Positions 1 to 5,763 of a stretch of DNA of 8,562 nucleotides are shown here, one piece after another; the first letter of the stretch is position 1, and every line of letters starts with the position of its first letter. The stretch is from Actinomycetota bacterium. GTDB taxonomy: Bacteria > Actinomycetota > Rubrobacteria > Rubrobacterales > Rubrobacteraceae. Under the pieces are notes generated by a model. That model was given only the letters and a program-made list of their open reading frames with translations, ran no database searches and was not told where the DNA came from. Position numbers and translations under genes: made by a program. The stretch spans positions 1-8,562 of the forward strand of contig JAIVIG010000109.1 in NCBI GenBank assembly GCA_020200675.1. Reading direction: 5' to 3'.

Positions 1-909
1 GACGTAGACGATGTGCCCTTCATGATCCTGGCTCGCGAGCGGCGGCGGCGGTTCCTTGTCGAGGAAGAGGTCGCGCGCCGGGTCGTCCTCGATGAGGAAG
101 GCGCCGGCGGACCGCACGATCTGCAGCACGGCCTCCCTACGATCGACGGCGAGCGTGGCTCCGTGCGGATTGGCGAAGGTGGGCTGGCAGTAGAAGAGCC
201 GCGCCCCCGAGGACGAGAACGCCTTCGCGAGGAGGTCGGGTCGAACCCCCTGACTATCTGCCGGGACTGGCACGGGCCTTAAGCCCGCGCCTCGTGCCGC
301 GGCGAGTGCCCCGATGTAAGTTGGAGATTCGAACAGTACGGGAGAGCCAGGTGCTGCAAGCCCCCGGAACGCGGTGGCCAACGCTGCCTGCCCACCTGAG
401 GTAATGAGAACGTCTTGTGCCCGCAGCCCGCCGGCGTCGCGAGCGACCCAGGTACGCAACCCTTCCAGGCCCTCGCTCGGTACCCGGCCCCACACGCCCG
501 GACGCCGCGCGGCACGAGCTGCCGCCGCCGCAAGTTGCGGTAGCGGCTGAAGATCCTCGGGAAGGTAACCGATGGTCAGTGGTATAACCCCGGCCTGCGG
601 CACCTCAAGCAACTCTTGAAGACCGGCTGCCGAGATCGTCCTTTCGCCCAGGACCGCGCTTTGCCACCCAAGGTCGGCCGGGACGGTACTACTGGCTCGC
701 TGGATGACGACAAAGTTGCCGCGGCCAGGCCGGGTCTGTACAAGGCCCTCAGCCACCAGTTGCGAGACTGCCCGCTGCACAGTGCCAGGTCCGGCACGGT
801 GCCGCGACGTGAGCTCCCTAACCGAAGGTAGACGACTCTCGGGAGCTTGGGATTCAGCCAGCTCCCGCAATTCTTGAGTAATGCGATCGAGCGTGTTATC
901 GTTCGTCAT
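1..909 (-). CDS. MocR/PdxR-type GntR regulator with PLP-dependent aminotransferase-like domain (3' end off window)
   Basis: The frame reads leftward from ATG 909 and stays open for 303 codons to the window edge. Residues 1-70 form a GntR winged helix: LPSVRELTSRHRAGPGTVQ is the recognition region and GLVQTRPGRGNFVV the wing. After a linker, from about residue 108 there is a fold-type I aminotransferase domain, with SEGLEGLRTWVA (145-156), ITSGGQAAL (169-177), ESPTYIGAL (194-202), QPTFANPHGATLA (242-254) and IEDDPARDL (273-281). MocR proteins normally bind PLP as an internal aldimine and act as dimeric, ligand-sensing regulators of a neighbouring operon. The expected PLP lysine motif (SFSK) would lie just beyond the left edge, so it cannot be checked. 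The Tyr usually found three residues after the PLP-N1 Asp (D275) is Ala278 here. The start lacks a Shine-Dalgarno sequence and may be nearly leaderless. The gene is divergent from the transporter/tdh/kbl genes, its likely target. Family assignment is confident; the ligand is unknown. Confidence 0.93.
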   Translation of the reverse strand, partial: MTNDNTLDRITQELRELAESQAPESRLPSVRELTSRHRAGPGTVQRAVSQLVAEGLVQTRPGRGNFVVIQRASSTVPADLGWQSAVLGERTISAAGLQELLEVPQAGVIPLTIGYLPEDLQPLPQLAAAAARAARRPGVWGRVPSEGLEGLRTWVARDAGGLRAQDVLITSGGQAALATAFRGLAAPGSPVLFESPTYIGALAAARGAGLRPVPVPADSQGVRPDLLAKAFSSSGARLFYCQPTFANPHGATLAVDRREAVLQIVRSAGAFLIEDDPARDLFLDKEPPPPLASQDHEGHIVYV

Positions 910-916
910 GAAGAAT

Positions 917-952
917 CATAGTAACGTTACTCTAGAACTGGCGATAACGCAA
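917..952 (-). promoter_or_regulatory. candidate promoter of the MocR-type regulator
   Basis: On the minus strand, TTGCGT (plus 947-952) and TAACGT (plus 924-929) are separated by 17 bases, fitting a sigma-70-type promoter with a weak -35. Transcription would begin near 917, only about 7 bases before ATG 909. No ribosome binding site precedes that ATG, so a nearly leaderless transcript is consistent. Both boxes lie inside the palindromes described separately. Confidence 0.4.
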
Positions 953-957
953 GTTCT
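921..957. promoter_or_regulatory. two adjacent palindromes, probable operator in the divergent regulator/transporter region
   Basis: GTAACGTTAC (921-930) is a perfect 10-base palindrome. Three bases further, 934-957 is a 24-base interrupted palindrome: AGAACT (934-939) and AGTTCT (952-957) are perfect outer arms, and GCG (941-943) pairs with CGC (948-950), giving 9 of 10 paired arm positions around ATAA. The first covers the candidate -10 box of the leftward regulator gene and the second covers its -35 and part of the spacer. The placement fits autorepression. MocR regulators often bind direct repeats, so a different regulator or a hairpin role remains possible. Confidence 0.5.
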
Positions 958-1070
958 AATCTTCGCGGGCGTATGGTGTCCTAGTTTCTCGCTGCCGGCA
1001 CCGCGCGATCTTATCCCCAGATCTGACAGCACGGTTACCAACCCCAGGCGTGTACTGATACTGAGGCCTC

Positions 1071-1076
1071 TACTAT
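1071..1076 (+). promoter_or_regulatory. weak candidate -10 box for the transporter operon
   Basis: TACTAT matches the TAnnnT pattern and lies about 80 bases before the transporter start, in an AT-richer stretch. Seventeen bases upstream there is only GCGTGT, a poor -35, as might be expected if an activator is needed. The rest of 958-1147 shows no clear hairpin or RNA gene. Confidence 0.2.
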
Positions 1077-1147
1077 TTTGGCTCCTCCCTAATTTCATCT
1101 TCACGAACAGACTTATGAGTAGGACATCGAGTGGTTTAAGTCTTTGT

Positions 1148-1153
1148 AGGAGG
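1148..1153 (+). promoter_or_regulatory. ribosome binding site of the MHS transporter
   Basis: A perfect AGGAGG precedes two tandem ATG codons (1155 and 1158). Spacing is 1 base to the first and 4 bases to the second, which favours the second ATG. No in-frame GTG or TTG follows before the conserved FIGTTIEWYDYF motif. Confidence 0.7.
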
Positions 1154-1157
1154 AATG

Positions 1158-2501
1158 ATGGATAGAGTTGGGGGAGAGGGTGCGGGGCAGGTAGAGTCGA
1201 TCAGGAAAGTAGCTCTGGCGAGCTTTATAGGCACCACCATTGAGTGGTATGACTACTTCCTTTATGGTACCGCAGCGGCTCTGGTGTTCAACCAGTTGTT
1301 CTTCCCGAATGTTGACCCGCTCATTGGGACGCTGGCTGCTTTTGCCACCTTCGCGGTCGGCTTCGTCGCTCGGCCGCTCGGCGGTGCGATTTTCGGTCAC
1401 TACGGCGATAGGATCGGCCGTAAGGCTATGCTGGTCTTAACGCTGCTGATTATGGGGATTGCAACGTTTCTCATAGGTCTCTTGCCGACCTACGAAACCA
1501 TTGGCATTTGGGCGCCGATTCTGCTCGTCGTGTTGCGCCTTGTCCAGGGCTTTGGCGTTGGGGGAGAATGGGGGGGCGCAGTGCTGATGGCGGTGGAGCA
1601 CTCCCCCGGTGGTAGGCGGGGGTTTTACGGGAGCTGGCCCCAGATGGGAGTTCCGGCTGGGCTTCTGCTCTCTACGGGGGTTTTCACCATATTTTCCAGT
1701 CTCCCGAATGAGCAGTTCCTGGCCTGGGGTTGGCGGGTGCCCTTCCTGTTAAGCATTCTCCTGGTAGCGGTGGGACTGTATATACGGCTGGCTATCCTGG
1801 AGACGCCGGCGTTTAGGCAGGAGCAGGAGACGCAGACTCAGGCCCGTATGCCCATTATGGATGTACTGCGCACTCATCCCAAAGGCGTACTGCTGGTTAT
1901 AGGTATGCGGATTGCTGAGAATGGCTCCTTTTTCATATTCAGCGTCTTTGTGCTGTCCTATGCCACCGAGCAACTGGGGTTGGCGAGAAGTATGGTCTTA
2001 ACGGGGGTTATGATCGCCGCGGCCGTTCAATTTTTCGTCGTTCCACTTTGGGGTGCACTCTCTGATAGGATCGGTCGGCGGCCAGTATATATGGGTGGTG
2101 CGGTATTCACGCTGTTGTTCGCTTTCCCCTCCTTTTGGCTCATCAATACTCAGGCGACGATCCTGGTCTGGCTGGCCATCGTGCTGGCGCTCGCCGTTGG
2201 CCATGCTGCGATGTACGGTCCCCAGGCGGCCTTCCTCCCCGAGCTTTTCGGAACTCGCATTCGCTACAGCGGGATTGCCTTCAGCCGCGAGCTGGCATCG
2301 GTATTCGCGGGTGCTCTCTCGCCGTTTATCGCCACCGCGTTGCTAGCATGGGCGGGCAATTACTGGCCGGTCGCTGTGTACCTAGCTGTGATGGCCCTCA
2401 TAACCATAGTGGCGGTTTACCTGGCCCCAGAGACATTCCAGAGCGACATCGCCGAGGAGCAGCCAGAGGAGCGTCAGCTCATTGCCGAGAAGCAAGAATA
2501 G
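1158..2501 (+). CDS. MHS-family (metabolite:H+ symporter) MFS transporter
   Basis: This is a 12-helix inner-membrane secondary transporter of the major facilitator superfamily, MHS subfamily, which includes the ProP, ShiA and KgtP types. Counted from the first ATG (1155), it shows the MHS signature FIGTTIEWYDYFLYG (24-38), the loop 2-3 motif GHYGDRIGRK (81-90), RLVQGFGVGGEWGGA (128-142), its second-half counterpart ALSDRIGRRP (301-310), and an acidic, charged C-terminal tail (from about 426). The 447-448 residue length is normal. Substrate cannot be read from sequence; in this context an organic acid, amino acid or amino-acid-like compound handled by the downstream threonine-cleavage genes is plausible. 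It is first in a rightward set; the DJ-1 gene begins 24 bases after its stop. Its GC is visibly lower than its neighbours (29 of 60 in 1201-1260, 30 of 60 in 1441-1500), suggesting separate acquisition. ATG 1155 is the alternative start. Confidence 0.92.
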   Translation: MDRVGGEGAGQVESIRKVALASFIGTTIEWYDYFLYGTAAALVFNQLFFPNVDPLIGTLAAFATFAVGFVARPLGGAIFGHYGDRIGRKAMLVLTLLIMGIATFLIGLLPTYETIGIWAPILLVVLRLVQGFGVGGEWGGAVLMAVEHSPGGRRGFYGSWPQMGVPAGLLLSTGVFTIFSSLPNEQFLAWGWRVPFLLSILLVAVGLYIRLAILETPAFRQEQETQTQARMPIMDVLRTHPKGVLLVIGMRIAENGSFFIFSVFVLSYATEQLGLARSMVLTGVMIAAAVQFFVVPLWGALSDRIGRRPVYMGGAVFTLLFAFPSFWLINTQATILVWLAIVLALAVGHAAMYGPQAAFLPELFGTRIRYSGIAFSRELASVFAGALSPFIATALLAWAGNYWPVAVYLAVMALITIVAVYLAPETFQSDIAEEQPEERQLIAEKQE

Positions 2502-2524
2502 GACAGCTGCAGAAGGAGGTCGAG

Positions 2525-3130
2525 ATGAAGGTGGAGATCGTGGTTTTCGAGGGGTTCGACGAGCTGGATGCCATAGTCCCTTTCGAGGTATTGCAGAGCG
2601 CCGCCCTGATCGACGGCGCCGACATAGAGGTCAAACTTGTCACCCTGGACGGGGCTGAAGAGGTCACCGCCGCCCACGGGCTGCGGTTGAGGCCTGATGG
2701 TCGGCTCGGCGAAAGGCCGGACGTACTAATCGTTCCCGGCGGCGGTTGGAACAACCACGCTCCTCAAGGCGCCTGGGCGGAGTTTCAACGTGACGAGCTG
2801 CCAGCCGCCATCGCCCGACTGCACCATGCCGGCGCCACGGTGGCGACGGTCTGCACGGGCGCCATGCTGGTCGCGGCCGGAGGCTTGACCAAGGGGCGTC
2901 CGGCGGTCACTCATCACCTAGCGTTGGAAGAGCTGAGGGACACCGGCGCCGAGGTTGTCGAGGCCCGCGTCGTGGACGATGGGGACCTCGTGACGGCGGG
3001 CGGGGTCACCTCGGGGCTGGATCTGGCGCTGTGGCTCCTTGAGCGGCACTTTGGCGCCCGAATCGCTTCCGCGGTGGAGGGCAGGCTGGAGCATGAGCGC
3101 CGCGGGGTGGTGTGGCGACGCTCTGAGTAA
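2525..3130 (+). CDS. DJ-1/PfpI family protein, isonitrile hydratase-like
   Basis: This 201-residue single-domain, cytosolic protein has the DJ-1/PfpI (GATase1-like) fold. It shows PDVLIVPGGG (65-74), the nucleophile-elbow motif ATVCTGAMLVAAGGL (107-121) with Cys110, RPAVTHH (125-131) and a TAGGVTSGLDLAL segment (157-169). By comparison with Pseudomonas isonitrile hydratase, whose active site uses an Asp, a Cys and the following Thr, the matching residues here are Asp15, Cys110 and Thr111. The Cys-His pair of Hsp31/glyoxalase III proteins is absent because Thr follows the Cys, and the position of the DJ-1 Glu is not Glu. A strong AAGGAGGT (2513-2520) stands 4 bases before the ATG. It lies between the transporter and tdh, and its TAA overlaps the next gene's ribosome binding site, so co-translation is likely. 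The family is clear; substrate and pathway are not. The same domain also occurs fused in AraC-type regulators, but no HTH is present. Confidence 0.88.
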   Translation: MKVEIVVFEGFDELDAIVPFEVLQSAALIDGADIEVKLVTLDGAEEVTAAHGLRLRPDGRLGERPDVLIVPGGGWNNHAPQGAWAEFQRDELPAAIARLHHAGATVATVCTGAMLVAAGGLTKGRPAVTHHLALEELRDTGAEVVEARVVDDGDLVTAGGVTSGLDLALWLLERHFGARIASAVEGRLEHERRGVVWRRSE

Positions 3131-3134
3131 GGAG
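3129..3134 (+). promoter_or_regulatory. ribosome binding site fixing a TTG start for tdh
   Basis: AAGGAG overlaps the DJ-1 gene's TAA stop and lies 8 bases before TTG 3143. The in-frame ATG at 3194, where Tdh homologues usually begin, has no such sequence in front of it, so the longer TTG-started product is favoured. Confidence 0.6.
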
Positions 3135-3142
3135 CAAATACA

Positions 3143-4057
3143 TTGAAGTTCCGGCCTCGGGCTACTCAGCACATCGTAAATACGGGCGCACGCATGCGCG
3201 CCGTGAAGAAGGTTCAGCGGGGCCCAGGCTTTGAGGTTGGCACAGCCCCCGTCCCGCAGGCGGGTGTCGACGAAGTTCTCCTGGAGCTCAAAGCGGCTTC
3301 GCTGTGCGGGACAGACCTGCATATCCACGCCTGGGACGAATGGGCCGCTTCTCACGTCGAGCCTCCTCTGACCGTGGGGCATGAGTGCTGCGGCGTGGTA
3401 GTAGAGGTGGGGGAGGGGGTGGAGGGCCTCGAGGTGGGAGCCCTCGCCGCCGTTGAGGGGCACTTTTTCTGTGAGCACTGTTTGATGTGCCAGACTGAGC
3501 GTCGTCACCTGTGCCTGAACATGAAGCTTTTCGGGGTGACCATCGACGGAGGATTCGCTGAGTACGTCCGGGTTCCGGCGCGGAACGTCTGGAAGCTTCC
3601 GCCCGATACCCCACCGGACCTGGGCGCCCTCATGGATCCTTTAGGGAACGCCGTACATGCGGTCTTCGCCGGTGGGGACGTGGCCGGCCAAACGGTCGCC
3701 GTCACTGGTTGTGGCCCCATAGGTCTCATGGCGGTGGCCATCTGCCGAGCAGCGGGCGCGGCGCACATCCTAGCCACCGACGTGGGCACCTACCGGCCCG
3801 GTGGCAGGGCGGCCTTGCTAGGCCTGCCAGCAGACGTGGTAAAGCTAGACTTGGCCGAGCAAGTGATCCTCAAGGGCATCTCCCTCCACGGCGTCTTCGG
3901 CCGCCGCATCTTCGAGACCTGGTACCGGGCCACCAATCTCTTGCAGAAGATAGACCTCACGCCCGCGGTTACTCATTCCTTCGCCTTGGAAGACATCGAC
4001 CAGGCTTTGGCCTTGATGCATTCTGGGGAATGCGGGAAGGTTGTGTTGGCGCCGTGA
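3143..4057 (+). CDS. tdh: L-threonine 3-dehydrogenase with internal in-frame deletion in the NAD-binding domain
   Basis: Zinc-dependent medium-chain dehydrogenase. The family oxidises L-threonine to 2-amino-3-oxobutyrate with NAD+, feeding Kbl, encoded next. Visible features: catalytic zinc ligands Cys55 (SLCGTDLH) and His80-Glu81 (VGHE); structural-zinc cysteines 110, 113, 116 and 124; MDPLGNAVH (164-172); Rossmann glycines GCGPIG (189-194); and Tdh-specific GVFGRRIFETWY (250-261). The length is 304 residues including a 17-residue extension before the usual start, against about 340 for the family. The shortfall lies at one point: ATDVGTYR (211-218) runs straight into PGGRAALLGLP (219-229), skipping about 54 residues that normally hold the later Rossmann strands and the nicotinamide-contacting segment. 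The junction is at about 3794-3799 and the frame is preserved. The enzyme is probably inactive or altered. An assembly or read error is possible but would have to remove a multiple of three. The family assignment is firm; function is doubtful. Confidence 0.85.
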   Translation: MKFRPRATQHIVNTGARMRAVKKVQRGPGFEVGTAPVPQAGVDEVLLELKAASLCGTDLHIHAWDEWAASHVEPPLTVGHECCGVVVEVGEGVEGLEVGALAAVEGHFFCEHCLMCQTERRHLCLNMKLFGVTIDGGFAEYVRVPARNVWKLPPDTPPDLGALMDPLGNAVHAVFAGGDVAGQTVAVTGCGPIGLMAVAICRAAGAAHILATDVGTYRPGGRAALLGLPADVVKLDLAEQVILKGISLHGVFGRRIFETWYRATNLLQKIDLTPAVTHSFALEDIDQALALMHSGECGKVVLAP

Positions 4058-4100
4058 GGTGCGGCGGGTTGGAATCTTTAAGTCCCGAGTAGTTGAGAGA

Positions 4101-4106
4101 AAGGAG
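4101..4106 (+). promoter_or_regulatory. ribosome binding site fixing a TTG start for kbl
   Basis: AAGGAG lies 7 bases before TTG 4114. An upstream in-frame TTG at 4093 would place this site inside the coding region and has no ribosome binding site of its own, so 4114 is the better start. Confidence 0.7.
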
Positions 4107-4113
4107 AGCGAAA

Positions 4114-5322
4114 TTGGAGACTAAACGCCACGACCCGCTAGGGTATCTCAGCGCCGAGATATCTGCACTAAAGAGTCAAGGTCTCTTCCGGACGCCGCCA
4201 GTCCTGGAAGGGCCCCCGCAAGCGCGGAGCCGTATCAACGGCCGCGAAGTCATCAACCTCTCCTCCAACAATTACCTGGGGCTCTGCGACGACCAGCGCC
4301 TTAAGGAGGCGGCTATCCAAGCTACCGAATCATACGGAGTGGGTTCGGGAGCGGTGCGTACCATCATCGGGACCCAGGACCTGCACTTAAAGCTAGAGAC
4401 CAAGCTGGCCGAGTTTAAGAAGACAGAGGCGGTGCTGGTCTTCCAATCGGGATTCACAGCGAACGCGGGAACGGTAGCCGCTATCCTGGGCCACCAAGAC
4501 CATATCGTCTCCGACCGCCTGAACCACGCCTCCATCATCGACGGAGCGCGCCTATCCCGGGCCAAGATCCATGTTTATGAACACTCGGACATGGACAGCC
4601 TCAGGGAGAAACTGGACGAGGCGCAGGCTGAGGCAGAGGAGTCCGAGGGTAGGGTTCTGGTCATCACCGACGGGGTCTTCTCCATGGACGGAGACATCGC
4701 TCGCCTACCGGATATCGTAGAGCTCGCGGAGGAGTATGAAGCTATCATGCAGGTGGACGATGCCCACGCCTCTGGGGTTCTCGGCTCCAATGGTCGAGGG
4801 ACGGTGGACCACTTCGGCCTCCACGGACGGGTAGACGTGCAGGTGGGAACCCTCTCTAAGGCTGTCGGAGTCTTGGGCGGCTACGTCGCGGGAAGCCGCA
4901 CTCTGATCGATTTCCTTATCCACCGCGCCCGCCCGCTCCTGTTCTCCACGAGCCACCCGCCGGCGGTGACGGCTGCCTGCATCGCCGCGGTAGACATCCT
5001 GCTCTCGGAGCCCGAAATAATAGAGCGTCTCTGGGAGAATACCCGGTTCTTCAAAGAAGGTCTGACCTCCTTAGGATTCGATACGGGAACTTCGCAGACA
5101 CCGATCACCCCGGTCATCGTGGGCGAAGGGGCGAGGGCCATGAAGTTTTCGGACAAGCTTTTCGAGGCTGGGGTCTTCGCCCAGGGAATAGCCTTCCCAA
5201 CCGTACCCCGAGACTCCGCCCGAGTACGAGCCATGGTCATGGCGACTCACACCAAAGAGGATCTGGGCTGCGCTTTGGAGGCGTTCGAGCAGGTAGGAAA
5301 GCAGATGGCTCTAATTCCTTGA
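4114..5322 (+). CDS. kbl: 2-amino-3-ketobutyrate CoA ligase (glycine C-acetyltransferase)
   Basis: A PLP-dependent alpha-oxoamine synthase, cytosolic and dimeric in the family. It cleaves 2-amino-3-oxobutyrate with CoA to glycine and acetyl-CoA, the second step of threonine breakdown after Tdh. Motifs, numbered from TTG 4114: INLSSNNYLGL (47-57), GVGSGAVRTIIGT (75-87), FQSGFTANAG (110-119), DRLNHASIIDG (134-144) with His138, DGVFSMDGD (186-194), VDDAHASG (214-221) with Asp215 and His218, and TLSKAVGVLGGY (246-257), where Lys249 should form the Schiff base with PLP. The length of 402 residues matches the roughly 400 of characterised Kbl enzymes, and no key residue is missing. The related KAS family members BioF and HemA share the fold, but tdh adjacency and the threonine-pathway motifs favour Kbl. 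It begins 56 bases after the tdh stop with no terminator between. No obvious hairpin follows its stop. Confidence 0.93.
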   Translation: METKRHDPLGYLSAEISALKSQGLFRTPPVLEGPPQARSRINGREVINLSSNNYLGLCDDQRLKEAAIQATESYGVGSGAVRTIIGTQDLHLKLETKLAEFKKTEAVLVFQSGFTANAGTVAAILGHQDHIVSDRLNHASIIDGARLSRAKIHVYEHSDMDSLREKLDEAQAEAEESEGRVLVITDGVFSMDGDIARLPDIVELAEEYEAIMQVDDAHASGVLGSNGRGTVDHFGLHGRVDVQVGTLSKAVGVLGGYVAGSRTLIDFLIHRARPLLFSTSHPPAVTAACIAAVDILLSEPEIIERLWENTRFFKEGLTSLGFDTGTSQTPITPVIVGEGARAMKFSDKLFEAGVFAQGIAFPTVPRDSARVRAMVMATHTKEDLGCALEAFEQVGKQMALIP

Positions 5323-5348
5323 GGCTTATACGACAGTACGAGCGAGAC

Positions 5349-5426
5349 CTAGACCAGCGTCAGCTCTACCTCGGGTGCTTCCTCTCCCAACAGAGTACGA
5401 AAGCACAGCTCGGGACTTTTGGTAAT
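5349..5426 (-). other. possible remnant of a leftward gene's 3' end
   Basis: On the minus strand the stretch before the TAG at 5349-5351 reads as a protein-like tail with segments SPELCFRTLLGEEAPEVE and LTLV before the stop. Beyond about 5426 the same frame becomes an arginine- and proline-rich shadow of the dehydrogenase fragment. I do not recognise the family, and the stretch is short enough to be chance. Confidence 0.15.
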
Positions 5427-5662
5427 CTGGGACCGAGATGGACGAGGAAGACCAGGCCGGTGGCGGTTACATCGACGCCGACATAGGGGGCCGCACTCCG
5501 ATGGCCCGCTTCGCCCGTCCCGAGGACATAGCCCAGGCCGTCGCCTTCCTCGCCGACCCGGCACTCAGCGGCTACGTCAACGGCCACACCCTCTCCGTGG
5601 ACGGTGGCTGGTTCGGCGACGGGAGCTGGGAGAGCCTTCGGCGCGGCAAACAGGGCTTCTAA
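5426..5662 (+). pseudogene. C-terminal fragment of a short-chain dehydrogenase/reductase (SDR)
   Basis: The reading frame opens just after an in-frame TAA (5423-5425) and contains GRTPMARFARPEDIAQAV, AFLADPALSGYVNGHTL and SVDGGWFGDGSWE, followed by a TAA stop at 5660-5662. This is the standard end of a classical SDR: the P-ARFARPEDIA helix, the GYVNGHTLSVDGG strand, and a tail. A full SDR is about 250 residues. The TGxxxGxG cofactor motif and the YxxxK catalytic site are missing, and no other frame upstream supplies them. An ATG at 5438 could start a 74-residue product, but it has no convincing ribosome binding site. A small inverted repeat, GGGCTT (5653-5658) with AAGCCC (5662-5667), straddles the stop. 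This is best read as a decayed gene left by a deletion or rearrangement. Parent substrate cannot be told. Confidence 0.8.
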
Positions 5663-5751
5663 AGCCCGGAGAGGAACACGAGTCGCCGGGATGCATCCAT
5701 CCACGACTACTAAAATAGGTGAGTCCGGGCGCGGGTTACGCCGGGAGCGGT

Positions 5752-5757
5752 AGGAGG
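5752..5757 (+). promoter_or_regulatory. ribosome binding site fixing a TTG start for the split-barrel protein
   Basis: AGGAGG lies 6 bases before TTG 5764. In-frame sequence upstream of it is not protein-like, so this TTG is the likely start. The preceding 5663-5750 stretch holds a lone -10-like TAAAAT (5711-5716) without a good -35. Confidence 0.65.
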
Positions 5758-5763
5758 AACGAG

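Noticed and set aside
616..831. Rightward open frame inside the regulator region
   Set aside because: It is the antisense shadow of the MocR-type gene, whose minus-strand frame is continuous for 303 codons with clear motifs.
1018..1025. CAGATCTG palindrome in the divergent region
   Set aside because: Only 8 bases, isolated and not placed on a promoter element.
1063..1070. Palindrome GAGGCCTC, also found at 6863-6870, upstream of two candidate -10 boxes
   Set aside because: An 8-base GC-rich palindrome occurring twice in 8.5 kb is not far from chance, and its distances to the boxes differ.
2135..2524. Apparent long extension of the DJ-1 protein upstream into the transporter gene
   Set aside because: The extra residues are an out-of-frame reading of the transporter; the DJ-1 protein has a strong ribosome binding site and ATG at 2525.
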